Assembly: GCA_963668615.2 (NCBI GenBank)
Contig: CAXXCL010000003.1
Location: forward strand, 923,145-987,144
Length of the DNA: 64,000 nt
Reading direction: 5' to 3'
Origin: JAAYPI01 sp963668615
Lineage (GTDB): Bacteria; Bacteroidota; Bacteroidia; Bacteroidales; Paludibacteraceae
This document shows, one piece after another, positions 42,134 through 53,400 of this stretch. The translations under genes and the position numbers were made by a program. Position 1 is the first letter of the stretch; each line of letters opens with the position of its first letter. The notes under the pieces are model-generated. The model made no database searches. It saw only the letters and a program-made list of their open reading frames with translations, and had not been told where the DNA came from.

Positions 42134-43804
42134 CTACATCGTCACCAAAATCAAAATTTGTGCAAACAAAATACGTAAGAACATGGTGAGAGGGTATACT
42201 GCCGCATAAGCAGTTGCTTGTGCCTGAGTGTGTGCAATTGAATTTGCAAATTCCAGTGCAGGAGGATCTGTCATTGCTCCTGATATTATACCGCAGATTT
42301 TCAAGTAATTATATTTTCTTAAACGAGCGATAATGGCGACAATCATGATAGGAAAGAAAGTTATGGCGGCACCATAAAGCATCCACATATATCCCCCGTT
42401 TTGTATAGTTTCCACAAACTCTTTTCCTGAAAGCAAACCTACCGAACCAAGAAATAAAATAATTCCCAACTCACGAAGCATCATATTCGCTCCCGGGTTC
42501 ATGTAAAAATCCAATTTGCCTATACGACCTTTGTGTCCCAACAAAATCGCCACCAACAAAGGACCTCCCGCCAAACCAAGTTTTGCAGGAAAAGGCAATC
42601 CGGGAATAAAAATAGGCAAGCTGCCTAAAATTACACCTATAAATATACCTATAAATATAGGAAGAACGTTGGGAGAAGAAAGTTCTTTTATAGAGTCTCC
42701 GATTTCTTTTTGAACATCCGGCAAAATACCCTTTTTACCTACAATTCGAACGGTATCTCCCAATTCTAAAGTTGTTTGGAAAGTTGGTAAAATTTCCATA
42801 CCTGCACGGAAGATGCGTGTAATGCTTGCTTCGTAACGGCGATAAATACCAATCTGTTTGATTGTTTTTCCGGCAATCTTTCGGTTGGTAACCAGTACAT
42901 TAATCATTGCCATATTACCTGAAACTTCTTTTTTATCTCCGATTTCTACTTCTCCGATTTTTGCTGCAAGAGCTTCAAGATGGTCTCTTGTAGAGACTCC
43001 ATAAATAATATCTCCGGCTTTTAGTTCTTCATTTTCGTTAGCGATGAGGAACGAATTACCTCTTTCTATTCGAGAAATAGCTAATTCATTATCAATTAAA
43101 TTTTTGATGTAGCTGATTTTTTGTCCTATCAAATTCGGATTCGTTACGGTTACCTGAACACTCTCCAACTTTGAACTGTTCGCCCCTATCTGTTTGTTAT
43201 ACGCTTCAACCTCCTTTTCTACCTTGATACCGAAAAACTTACGAATTAAAAGCATCGTTAGGATAATTCCCATTATACCGAAAGGATAGGCAACGGCATA
43301 AGCCATACCTGCTTTTTCTGACATCAGGTGGGCAGCTTCCGAGCCGCTTTCTCCAATGATTTGTTGAGCAGCTCCCAATCCCGGAGTGTTTGTCACGGCT
43401 CCGCACATAATTCCGGTTATCTCTTCAGAACTGATGGTGCCATTTCCCAAAATGAAAATTAAATAAGCAACGCCAAAACCTAAACCAACGATAGTAATGG
43501 CAAAAAGATTCAGACGAAGACCGTCGTTGCGGAAAGTTTTGAAAAAGCGAGGACCGACATCAATACCTATGGCATAAACAAACAAAATAAGTCCGAATTC
43601 TTTTACAAAATGCAAAATATCGGGGTCAGTGTTTGCTCCAAAATGAGAAATTGCCAAACCGGCAAACAAAACGCCTGCTATTCCAAGTTTTATTTTCTTC
43701 ACTTCTATTTTACCTATGGCAATGCCGACAAGAGCTGTTAAGCATAAATAAATAAGAGTGGAAGCCAACCCTGAATCCGTAAATAATTTTGTAATAGTAT
43801 CCAT
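42134..43804 (-). CDS. AspT/YidE-like transporter with two RCK-C domains
   Basis: 556 residues from the ATG at 43804 (MDTITKLFTDSGLAS). An upstream in-frame ATG at 43867 sits on the promoter box and is rejected. Two duplicated membrane halves each carry the family core (GPRFFKTFRNDGLRLN with GAVTNTPGLGAAQQ; LRELGIILFLGSVGLLSG with GAMTDPPALEFANS). Between them, at about 205-385, are two TrkA-C/RCK-C domains (AGDIIYGVSTRDHLEAL, LGDTVRIVGKKG) that usually bind a small ligand. AspT relatives exchange aspartate for alanine; substrate here is unknown. Confidence 0.88.
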   Translation of the reverse strand: MDTITKLFTDSGLASTLIYLCLTALVGIAIGKIEVKKIKLGIAGVLFAGLAISHFGANTDPDILHFVKEFGLILFVYAIGIDVGPRFFKTFRNDGLRLNLFAITIVGLGFGVAYLIFILGNGTISSEEITGIMCGAVTNTPGLGAAQQIIGESGSEAAHLMSEKAGMAYAVAYPFGIMGIILTMLLIRKFFGIKVEKEVEAYNKQIGANSSKLESVQVTVTNPNLIGQKISYIKNLIDNELAISRIERGNSFLIANENEELKAGDIIYGVSTRDHLEALAAKIGEVEIGDKKEVSGNMAMINVLVTNRKIAGKTIKQIGIYRRYEASITRIFRAGMEILPTFQTTLELGDTVRIVGKKGILPDVQKEIGDSIKELSSPNVLPIFIGIFIGVILGSLPIFIPGLPFPAKLGLAGGPLLVAILLGHKGRIGKLDFYMNPGANMMLRELGIILFLGSVGLLSGKEFVETIQNGGYMWMLYGAAITFFPIMIVAIIARLRKYNYLKICGIISGAMTDPPALEFANSIAHTQAQATAYAAVYPLTMFLRILFAQILILVTM

Positions 43805-43866
43805 TGTATTTTGTGCTTTTTGATGCGTAAAATGCTCTTTTTGAGTGAAAACGCCAAATTCGGGCA

Positions 43867-43874
43867 CAAAAGTA
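43867..43874 (-). promoter_or_regulatory. promoter box of the AspT/YidE-like gene
   Basis: Minus-strand TACTTTTG, 62 nt before the chosen start at 43804; a TTTG lies about 24 nt upstream (43902-43899). Confidence 0.55.
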
Positions 43875-44433
43875 TGAAAAACAACTATAATAAAAAAACA
43901 AAAAGAACTATATTTTTATTTCGTCTTGTACCTTAAAAAATTGAATGAAAGGCATTTGTACAATCATTATCTCCAAATTTGTTGTTAATTAACATATCTT
44001 GATTTTTTTTAGTGTAGATTTCTCTTATATCTCAAGTTTAAAATCCGTAACTCATTTTTTCAGTTTTTAATTTTTCTTTGAGAATATTTGTTTTGTTATT
44101 TAAAATAATTAAATTTACCGCCGTATAATGTCTTTGCTCTGTTGATGAGTTTCTATTGTGTTGAAAATCAAACCGTAACATTTTGAGTGTAAAGTGTTAC
44201 GTATAGCACGAGGACTAAAAATTGTGTTTTTTTACCCCTGTTTAAAAGTTAAAATTAATTAAAATGTAATATTTAACTACTAATTCGAGGAAGAAGACAA
44301 CCCGACCAAGGGGGCAAACACGAATTGTTATTGTTATCTATTTGAATTCTGTGTGTCATATATATAATAAAGGTGTATTAATTGGAACCTTTACTATCTA
44401 AAATTGTAATAAAAATTATTTAACTATAAAATT
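43875..44433. other. 560-bp AT-rich control region of the giant surface protein gene
   Basis: No gene is visible. A weak promoter-like TGTCTTTG lies at 44129-44136. Just downstream, CGTAACA (44174-44180) and TGTTACG (44195-44201) form a 7-bp inverted repeat with a 14-nt spacer. The 300 nt before the ATG would be an unusually long leader for this genome. No terminator-like hairpin is evident in it. Confidence 0.5.
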
Positions 44434-47400
44434 ATGAAAAACAAACATCTACTCGAAAACTTTAGGTATTCCTTTAAGAAAAAATTGGTTACCTTGCTTC
44501 TTGTTTGTACAGGCTTGTTTGGAGTAAGCGTGAGTGCTTCAGCTTCTTGGAACTTATCGGCGGGAACTTACTATTACGACAATAGCCAAACCCAGTGGGG
44601 TACAGTTTACTTTTTCATTGGTCACGCCTCCTACATAAGGTCGTATGCCATGACTCAAGTCTCCGGAGATTCCAATACATGGTCTGTTACCATGGCTGCG
44701 TGGTCAGGAGCTACCGGTTGCTATTTTGGTAATGGCAGTGGTGGGTCCGCTATAGTTGCAGGATCTTCCAGTTACAACATTAGTACAGCTGCAGGTTCAT
44801 TGCCGACGGCTATTACGGGTAGGACGGCAACTTATACGACAGCAGCACCTACTATTTCTTATCGTTTTGTGCCGAGTGCTACAACTCCGGTAACTGCTGT
44901 ACCGGGAAGTTGGGCATCGTATCCTGTGAAGCCCTCATTAACAGGTTCGGCAGCAACTTCTATTTCTACTACAGTTGCTACTCTTAATGGAAATATATCT
45001 TCCACGGGAGGAGCCAGCATAACAGATTATGGTTTTTATTATAGTACGACCAATGGGTTTGCAGATGGAGCAGGAACAAAAGCACAAGTCGGAACATCCA
45101 GTTATACGGGAGCCATTTCAAAGGCCTTGTCAAGTTTAACGGCAGGTACCACCTACTACTTTAAAGCGTATGCTACGAACTCGGTGGGAACAACCTATAC
45201 CTCTCAGTTGTCGTTTGCGACTTCTGCAGCCAATACGGCACCTTTATTGACAACGACAGCAGCAACTTCCATCGGAAACGGAACAGGAACGATGAATGGA
45301 AATATATCTTCTAATGGAGGAGCCAGTATCACGGATTACGGTTTTTATTGGAGTACGACGAATGCCTTTGCGGATGGCACGGGAACAAAAGTTCAGGTTG
45401 GAACATCGGATTATACAGGAAATGTTTCATCTGCATTATCCAGTTTAACAAACGGTACCACCTATTATTATAAGGCGTATGCGAGCAACTCGGTAGGAAC
45501 CACCTATGGAACACAACAATCATTTGTTCCTTGTGCAAATGCTACGGTTGTTTCTTCAACAGCGAGTTCTGTGGGAAGTGCAACAGGCACGATGAACGGC
45601 AACGTGACGGCAGACGGTGGTGGAACGGTTACCGATAAAGGTTTTTACTACAGTACGACTAGTGGTAATACGAGTGGTACTGGAGGAACTGCGGTTTCAG
45701 TAGGAACGGGAACAGGAACATTTTCTTCTACGCTTACTTCTTTAACCAATGGTACAACCTATTATTATAGGGCATATGCTACCAATGCAAGTGGAACAGT
45801 TTATTCTGCAACTGAACAATCTTTTACGCCCTCTGTTGTAAAAGGTGTTCTTAGCGGCAGTCAGATTTCCTTCTACATTGGAGAACAAGCAAGTTGGGGT
45901 CAAACAAGTATTTCCGCCAACACTGGTGTAATGACGGGAACCGTGGCTACTGCAACGATGTCTTCTACGGCTACTATCAATACGGTTTCTTGTAAATATG
46001 CCTCTGTTTGTATTCCTTCTGCACAATATTACGTTACCCATGCTCCTACAACATGGACAGGAATTCAGATGGCATCTGCTGCCGAAGCAGGGAAATATTA
46101 TATCGTAAATAATAGTTCAAGTCTTGGAGGAACTTCCGACAATATATATGTAGTTGCAGGAGCACAGTTTGGAAATACATATTTTGACAGTTCTACATCT
46201 ACCACAACAAAATCGGTAGTACAGGGAACAACAAGCATAACCTTGAGTTCTCAAACATCATCGGCAGGTTATACCTCTGCGGTGGGTAGTTCTATGCATT
46301 TTGAGTATTATTTGGTAAACGGGTCGGATTATACATTAATCGGAACAAGTTCCACTATAGGAGCAGCTGCTACCCAAGTTTCTACAACCTATAACCCATC
46401 TTCATTAACAACAGGTACATACTCTATCTATACCGTTTTAACGGATGGAACAATTTATATTAAGTCAGGAACGACGCTAACCCTTACCATAACAGGAACG
46501 ACAGCTCCTGTGTTGACAACTACTGCAGCAACTTCTGTTGGAAATGCAATCGGAACGATGAATGGCAATATATCCTCTAATGGAGGAGCCAGTATCACCG
46601 ATTACGGTTTTTATTGGAGTACGACCAATGGTTTTGCTGATGGTGCGGGAACAAAGGTTCAAGTAGGAACATCCGATTATACGGGAGCTGTTTCATCTGC
46701 ATTGTCCAGCTTAACAAATGGTACTACTTATTACTATAAGGCATATGCTACCAACTCGGTAGGAACAACCTATGGTACACAACAATCCTTTACTCCTTCT
46801 ACTACTCCTACGGTAACTTCTTCGGCGGCGACTTCCGTTGGTAGCGGAATTGGAACCATGAATGGAGAGGTTACGGCAGACGGTGGAAGTACCGTTACGG
46901 GAAGAGGATTTTATTATAGTACAACCAGTGGTAATACCAATGGTACCGGAGGCACTGCTGTCGCAGTCGGTTCCGGAACGGGAACATTCTCCTCCGCACT
47001 TACTTCTTTAACCAATGGTACCACCTATTATTATAAAGCGTATGCAACCAATGCAAACGGAACGGTTTATTCTACAACAGAACAATCCTTTACTCCTTCT
47101 GCCATTGCAACGGTAACTTCTTCGGCAGCTACTTCTGTAAGTAGTGGAACCGGAACGATGAACGGAAATGTTACGGCAGACGGTGGAAATACCGTTACGG
47201 CACGAGGTTTCTATTATAGTACAACCAGTGGCAATACCAGTGGTACTGGAGGCACTGCTGTCGCAGTTGGTTCCGGAACGGGAGCATTCTCTTCTACGCT
47301 CACTTCTTTAACCAATGGTACTACTTATTATTATAAAGCGTATGCAACTAATGCAAACGGAACGGTTTATTCTTCTACGGAACAATCATTCACTCCTTGT

Positions 47401-50400
47401 TCAGCACCGGTTTCTTATGCACAATCTGTTACAATAACTGCTTGTGGCAGTAAGACTATTGATTTAACAGCCGGACTTACTGGTTCTATACCGGGAGATG
47501 CGGGTACGGTAACATATACCGTTAGTCCTGTAGGAGATGGTTTGACTATTTCAGGTAGTACAGCTACATTCAGTGCAACAGCTAATAAGACCTATACCAT
47601 TACAATTTCGTTTTCTAATGCGGCTTATTGTTCTGTGTCCGGCACTTTGTCTGTAACATATACGAATAATACGCCAAGTATTTCTCTTACGAATACCAAA
47701 ACCGGAAAATCTGCTTCTGCTACGTATCCATACGAAGCGTTTGTATTGACAGCAACAACCGATAACACTCCTGTAACATGGACATTGACTCAACCGAGTG
47801 GTGTTACGGACGGTACTTTAACCATATCGGCAGATACAAAGACGGCTACTTTTGTTGGGGGGACTAGCAATGCTTCTCCCCATACTATAGAAGCAGCTAC
47901 AGTTGCCGTGGGTTCTTGTTCTGCAGCCTCTGTTGAGTATGATGTATATGTAGATGCTGCTCCTACGGAAACTTGTGCAGAGTCTACTATTACAGTTCGT
48001 TTAAGTGCTTCTACTGTTACTTCCGTTTGGGGAAGTGTAACTCCTAAAGTATACGCTTGGGGTACGAACTTTACTACGGGTGATTATAGTTGGAGCAGTT
48101 TCCAAGATATGACATTGAACGGAACTTGGTGGGAACATACTATTCACGGTTCCAGTGCAACAACTGTCGCTAGTGTGATATTTGGTACTACCCAGAGTCC
48201 TGGTGATGCTAATTGTACGGATGATATAGCTTCGATTACTGCATCTACTTGCTATGATGTCTCCAGCTCTGTTTCGGGAGGTTCAAGCAGTACTCGTCAT
48301 GATGTTTCTGTGCAAACTAGCGGATGTACTTCCGGCGGTTCTACACCAACGAATCCTACTGTTTTAAGGGGAGCTACGGCTTCTGTTAACTCAGGAACGT
48401 CTGAAGCCACTTTATACGGTTACTTGAAATTTACAGGTTGTTCTACTATTACAGCCTATGGTTTCCAATATGCCAATAATGCATCCTTTACGGGGGCAAC
48501 TTCGGTAACTACAACAGGTTCATTAACGGCAGCTTCAACATATAACAAAACATTTGATGTCAGTGGATTGACCGTCGGTACGTATTATTATAGAGCTTAT
48601 GCAACCAATGGTATAGGAACCGATTATTCCGATTCTGCTACTTTTGTAATTGCTAATGTAAAACCTGCTTTAACCACAACAGCTGCAACTTCTATTGGTA
48701 AAACTTCCGGAACCATGAACGGAAACATTTCTTCTAATGGAGGATCCAGTATAACCGATTATGGTTTCTATTGGAGTACAACGAATAGTTTTGCTGACGG
48801 TACAGGAACAAAAGTTCAGGTAGGCACAAGCGATTATACGGGTAATATTTCTTCACAATTAACAGGTTTGACAACAGGTACTACCTATTATTATAAAGCA
48901 TATGCTACCAGTGCCAGTGGAACGTCGTATGGAACACAACAATCGTTTACTCCGGCTGTTGCTGTTGCTATAAAACCTTGTACAGGACAAACTTGGGCAT
49001 TAAATAGTGCCACAACTCCTGTTGCATTGGATTTTGGATCTTCTACAATCGGAACATCCGATTATGAAACTATTTCAGTCCTTGTGGTTGGTGCAAGCGG
49101 AAAAACATTAAATGTAAATAGTACTTCAGGATTTAAAATGTATAATTCATCAGACGATTCGTATGATCGTCCTGTTGGATTCGCCATTGCTTCTGACAGT
49201 GTGTGCGTTTCTGTTCCTTTACGCTGGTTACCCGACACGGATGAGTTAGGTACAACTCAAGATGGTATGATTATAAAAGGAACCGTTTCCTTTATGGTGG
49301 ATGCTATAACAGCTTCTGCCGATACATTGGCAGTTCAAGGAACTGTAACTCCTAATGTGTTGGTTTATCCTTCCAGTGCTATGGTAATGGTTGGTCAAAA
49401 TCAAACTATAAATATTGCAAAAAGTTGTACAACAACTCCTACTGCTACTATTACTACCGGAAATGCTGCTGAGTGGACAGTTAATTATACTCCTGCTTCC
49501 GGAAATAAAAACGGAACGTTCTCAATAGCATTCGACAATAGTGTAAGTGCAGTTACAGGTTCTAATTTGGCATCTGCTGTTTTGACAATCACTGATTGCG
49601 ATTCAACTCGTACAGTTGCTTTATCAGGTCGTGCTGCCGTAACCGCTCCTACCATTACAGCTTTGGTAACTTCTGTTTGTGATGATGATTTCACTAGCTT
49701 TGGCGAAATTCATGTTAGCAATTACGGAGGCTTTACTTCAGGCTTCACCGGAGCATATACTTATCAATGGCAAAAATATGTTAACTCTGCATGGACAACT
49801 TATGCTGACGGTAGCGGAGCTACCACAAATAATATTCGTCCTAAATATAGTGGCGATTATCGTTGTGTTTTAACACGTAACGGACTTTCCGTTACTTCCA
49901 ATACAGTAACAATATCTTCATCAAGTTGTTCGGCTACTACTGTTTGTAGCACTTTGCCTGTGGTTATTGTAAAAACAAATGCAACAAATGGTGCATTCCC
50001 AAGTAAATGCTCACAAGCTTCTTCTTATTGGTCTGAGTGTGTTGCTAATCCGAATAATATTACTCCATCTCCGGATGTTAAAACAAAGATTAGTGTAGAT
50101 GTTAAAATACTTTGGGATGGAACGGCTAGTGATGTTGATGGAACTGTTACTCAAAGTGACATAACATCTTCTTCTAAATTGTATTATGATAAGAAAGCAC
50201 AAATGAACTATCGTGGTTCGTCTAGTTTGAACTTCGACAAAAAAAGTTACGCCTTTGCGGTTGCCGGTGATAGCTGTACAACTGCCGGAAAATTTGTTAA
50301 GGGAAAAGAAAATATGTTTGGCATATCTGACGGTAAGAATAAAGATTGGATTTTATACGCTGCTTTCCCTGATGCTTCTATGATGCGTGATAAATTGGCT

Positions 50401-53400
50401 ATTGATACTTACGAGGCTATGACCGGACTTTGGACGAGCCATTCTCGTTATGTAGAGCTTTACGTAGATGGAACATATCAGGGAGTTTATGTCTTTATGG
50501 AAAAGGTAGAACAATCTGCAGAACGCATTAATATAAATGCAGCCAAGGGATATGCATTTAAATTAGATAAAACAGAGGTTTTTGATCGTGCTGAAGATCG
50601 TCATGCAAGTGATCCTAATACTGCTGATGGTACTACTTTTATTACCACTAGAACAGGAAAGCACAACCTTACAACGTACAGTTCTGTCGTTGATCAGGCT
50701 TTTGAAGTTGATTATTTGCCGAATGGTAATGAAATAGGTGGAACCGGTAGTGCGACAGCTACAACTGATTTGGCTGCTTTGAAAGCTCATTTTATTGCTT
50801 TTGAGGATTCTTTGGCGGCAGGTGATTTCACCAAAGTTCGACAATATATCGACTATGACTCATGGGCGGATTGGTTTATTCTAAATGAATTTACAAAGAA
50901 TGTTGATTCTTATCGCCTTTCTACGTGGTTTACTATGGATAGTATTAATGCTCCGATTAAGGCAACTCCTATTTGGGATTACGAATTAGGATTTAATAAT
51001 ACGGCTACCGGTGTAGATGCAGGTCATACCAGTACTGCCGGTTGGATGTATTCTAATGCCAATCTAAAATCCGATTTATTCCCAATCCCATTTTGGTTTG
51101 AAGGAGGTTCCAGTTTTACCGGAACTCCTAAGGGGTTGATGGACGATCCTTGTTTTAAAGCTAAAATTAAAGAAAGATGGGCTGTTCACACTGCAAATGG
51201 TGGTGCGTTGAGTGATGCAGTTATAACAGCAAAGATTAATGCGATGGATGCATCGTTAAGTAATACTGCAAGTTGCTCCGGAAGTAGTCCTATTGCTCGT
51301 GAAGTAGCAAAATATCCTGTTGCTAACAGAGGTGTTGCCGGTTATAACAGCCAAAGTTCTTATGCAACGCAAAAATCTACTATTGAAACTTGGTGTACGG
51401 GTCGTAGAACAGCGATGGATGCTCTTATTGCTGCTTTTGATACAGATCTTGGTGCTTCTATAGCTTCAAGTCCTACCGGTACATCACAGGTAGAAGATGC
51501 GAGTGTGTCTCTTACAACTTCTGTAACTTCAGGAACTACATCAAGTTATACATATGCTTGGTATTATTCAGCTACTTCAAATGGCGATTGGACAACTCTT
51601 TCTGAGTCTGCATCCACTACGAATGTTTGGAACATTGCTTCATTCAGTTCTTCTAATGTCGGATATTATCATTGTGTAGTAACATCAAAAGCATGTACTG
51701 CTCTTGTAGATACAGCAACTATCCAATTGACATTGAATACCAGTTGTACTCCGATAACAAAAATAGACGCTAGAAGTTTCAATTTTGGAACAGCTGCTGC
51801 AACAACCTTGCCTACAGCTTCTAATGCAACGATTACTAGTACTCTTTCTAGTGCAACGTTAAGTACTTGGGGCTCTCAGTGGCACATCGTTACAGACGCT
51901 TCTTCCGATCATTCTGCTTTCACTGGTTGGGGATATGGTGCAACGTCTTCTACCGATCAGGCATTTTTAGGATTTCGTAATAGTAATGGAGGAATTGGAA
52001 CAAGTAGTGCTTTCTTAACGTATACGTCAACTGCTTTACCTACTACTTCAGGTTCTTATAAAGTTCGTTTCTATCATGCTCCTTTGGCAAATTCGGCTTG
52101 TTCGGGAGATAAGGATAATTCCTTACAAGTAAATGTTTCAGTAGGGGGCAGTGTCGTTGAAACTGATACGATTGCTGTCGGAGGAACTTCTTCTAGCACG
52201 AATAGTTGGACAGAATGGTCGTATACCTTTGATACGGAAGGATGGGGAACAGCGAAAGATTTGGTTGTAACTTTGACGAATCAAACGGCTGCCGGTGCTT
52301 GTCGTCTATTCGGTCTTGACGACTTTGAAGTATTGCAATGTGATAATAATTATCAATATCGTTTAAAATTGTATGATTCCAATACGCAAACTTCCGCTTA
52401 TTCATCTGCGGTTAGTACCAATACTACTCATACTTTAACGCTGCCTTGTAGCGGGTACTTTACGTATACAGCTCAGAAGAAGGTTAGTTCGGGTAGTTGG
52501 ACTGATATTACCGGTAAGGTGGATGTAAATATTCCTTATCAATCTAAGCAAGTGTACTTTGATGTTACCGGTATAGGAACAACAGCTTCTGCTACAGATC
52601 ATTCTGCCGATATAAATATTGCTATGACTGCTTTGGCAGATTCTACGGGTAGCTTCGATTGGAAAACTGTATTTTATACTTCTGCAGGAGTTGTTACGGA
52701 CAGCATCAAATCTGCCGATGGAAGTAAGGTGAAAACATTTGCAACAGGTGCTACTTATAGAACGTTTAAAAAGTACAAAACGGCAACTGCTTTTGGTTCG
52801 TTTGTTCTAGCTGATTTTTGGTGTGAACAATCTTCGGGTAGTGTTCCTGCAGCTTACACAGGTTCTAATGTAAGTGATGAACAAGAAGTCTCTGTAAGTT
52901 ATACGGATGCTGCTTCTGCTCCTACATTTACGTTACAAGAAGTTTCACATAATTTGTGGGTAAATAACGCATTGTATGGAACTAGTCAGACTTCTTCCAA
53001 TACCATGGCAAGGGCTACTTGTTCCGGCACTCAGGGAGATAAATCTACCGGTTCTTATTATCTGTTTAAACAAGCTGCGAAACCTTCTACAGGAGGAAGC
53101 ACAGTCCTTACCGGAACAGTATATGAAGATGCTACCAGTAAGGCTGCTACTCTTGCCTGGACTATGTATGATAATCATACCAATGCTCATGTTCGTTACG
53201 TTTACAATACTACTACCAATACTGCAACGGTTGAACCGATGGCAAACCTTTCTGCTACCTATGATTTGGATACTCCGGTCACCGGTGCCACTGCTTACTT
53301 ATTGGTAAATGGAAGTGAAACTGAGAATGCCTCTTACAAGATGGTATATGGAGATCCTAACAATGTAGAAGGTAAAGGTAATGGTGTGTTTGTTCTTGAT

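Noticed and set aside
43805..43867. Longer start of the AspT/YidE-like gene
   Set aside because: The upstream ATG coincides with the promoter box, and the extra residues are hydrophilic without family match.
44932..48960. Regular repeats that could suggest a CRISPR array
   Set aside because: The period is about 297 bp, the repeats are in frame inside one gene, and they differ by many silent changes.
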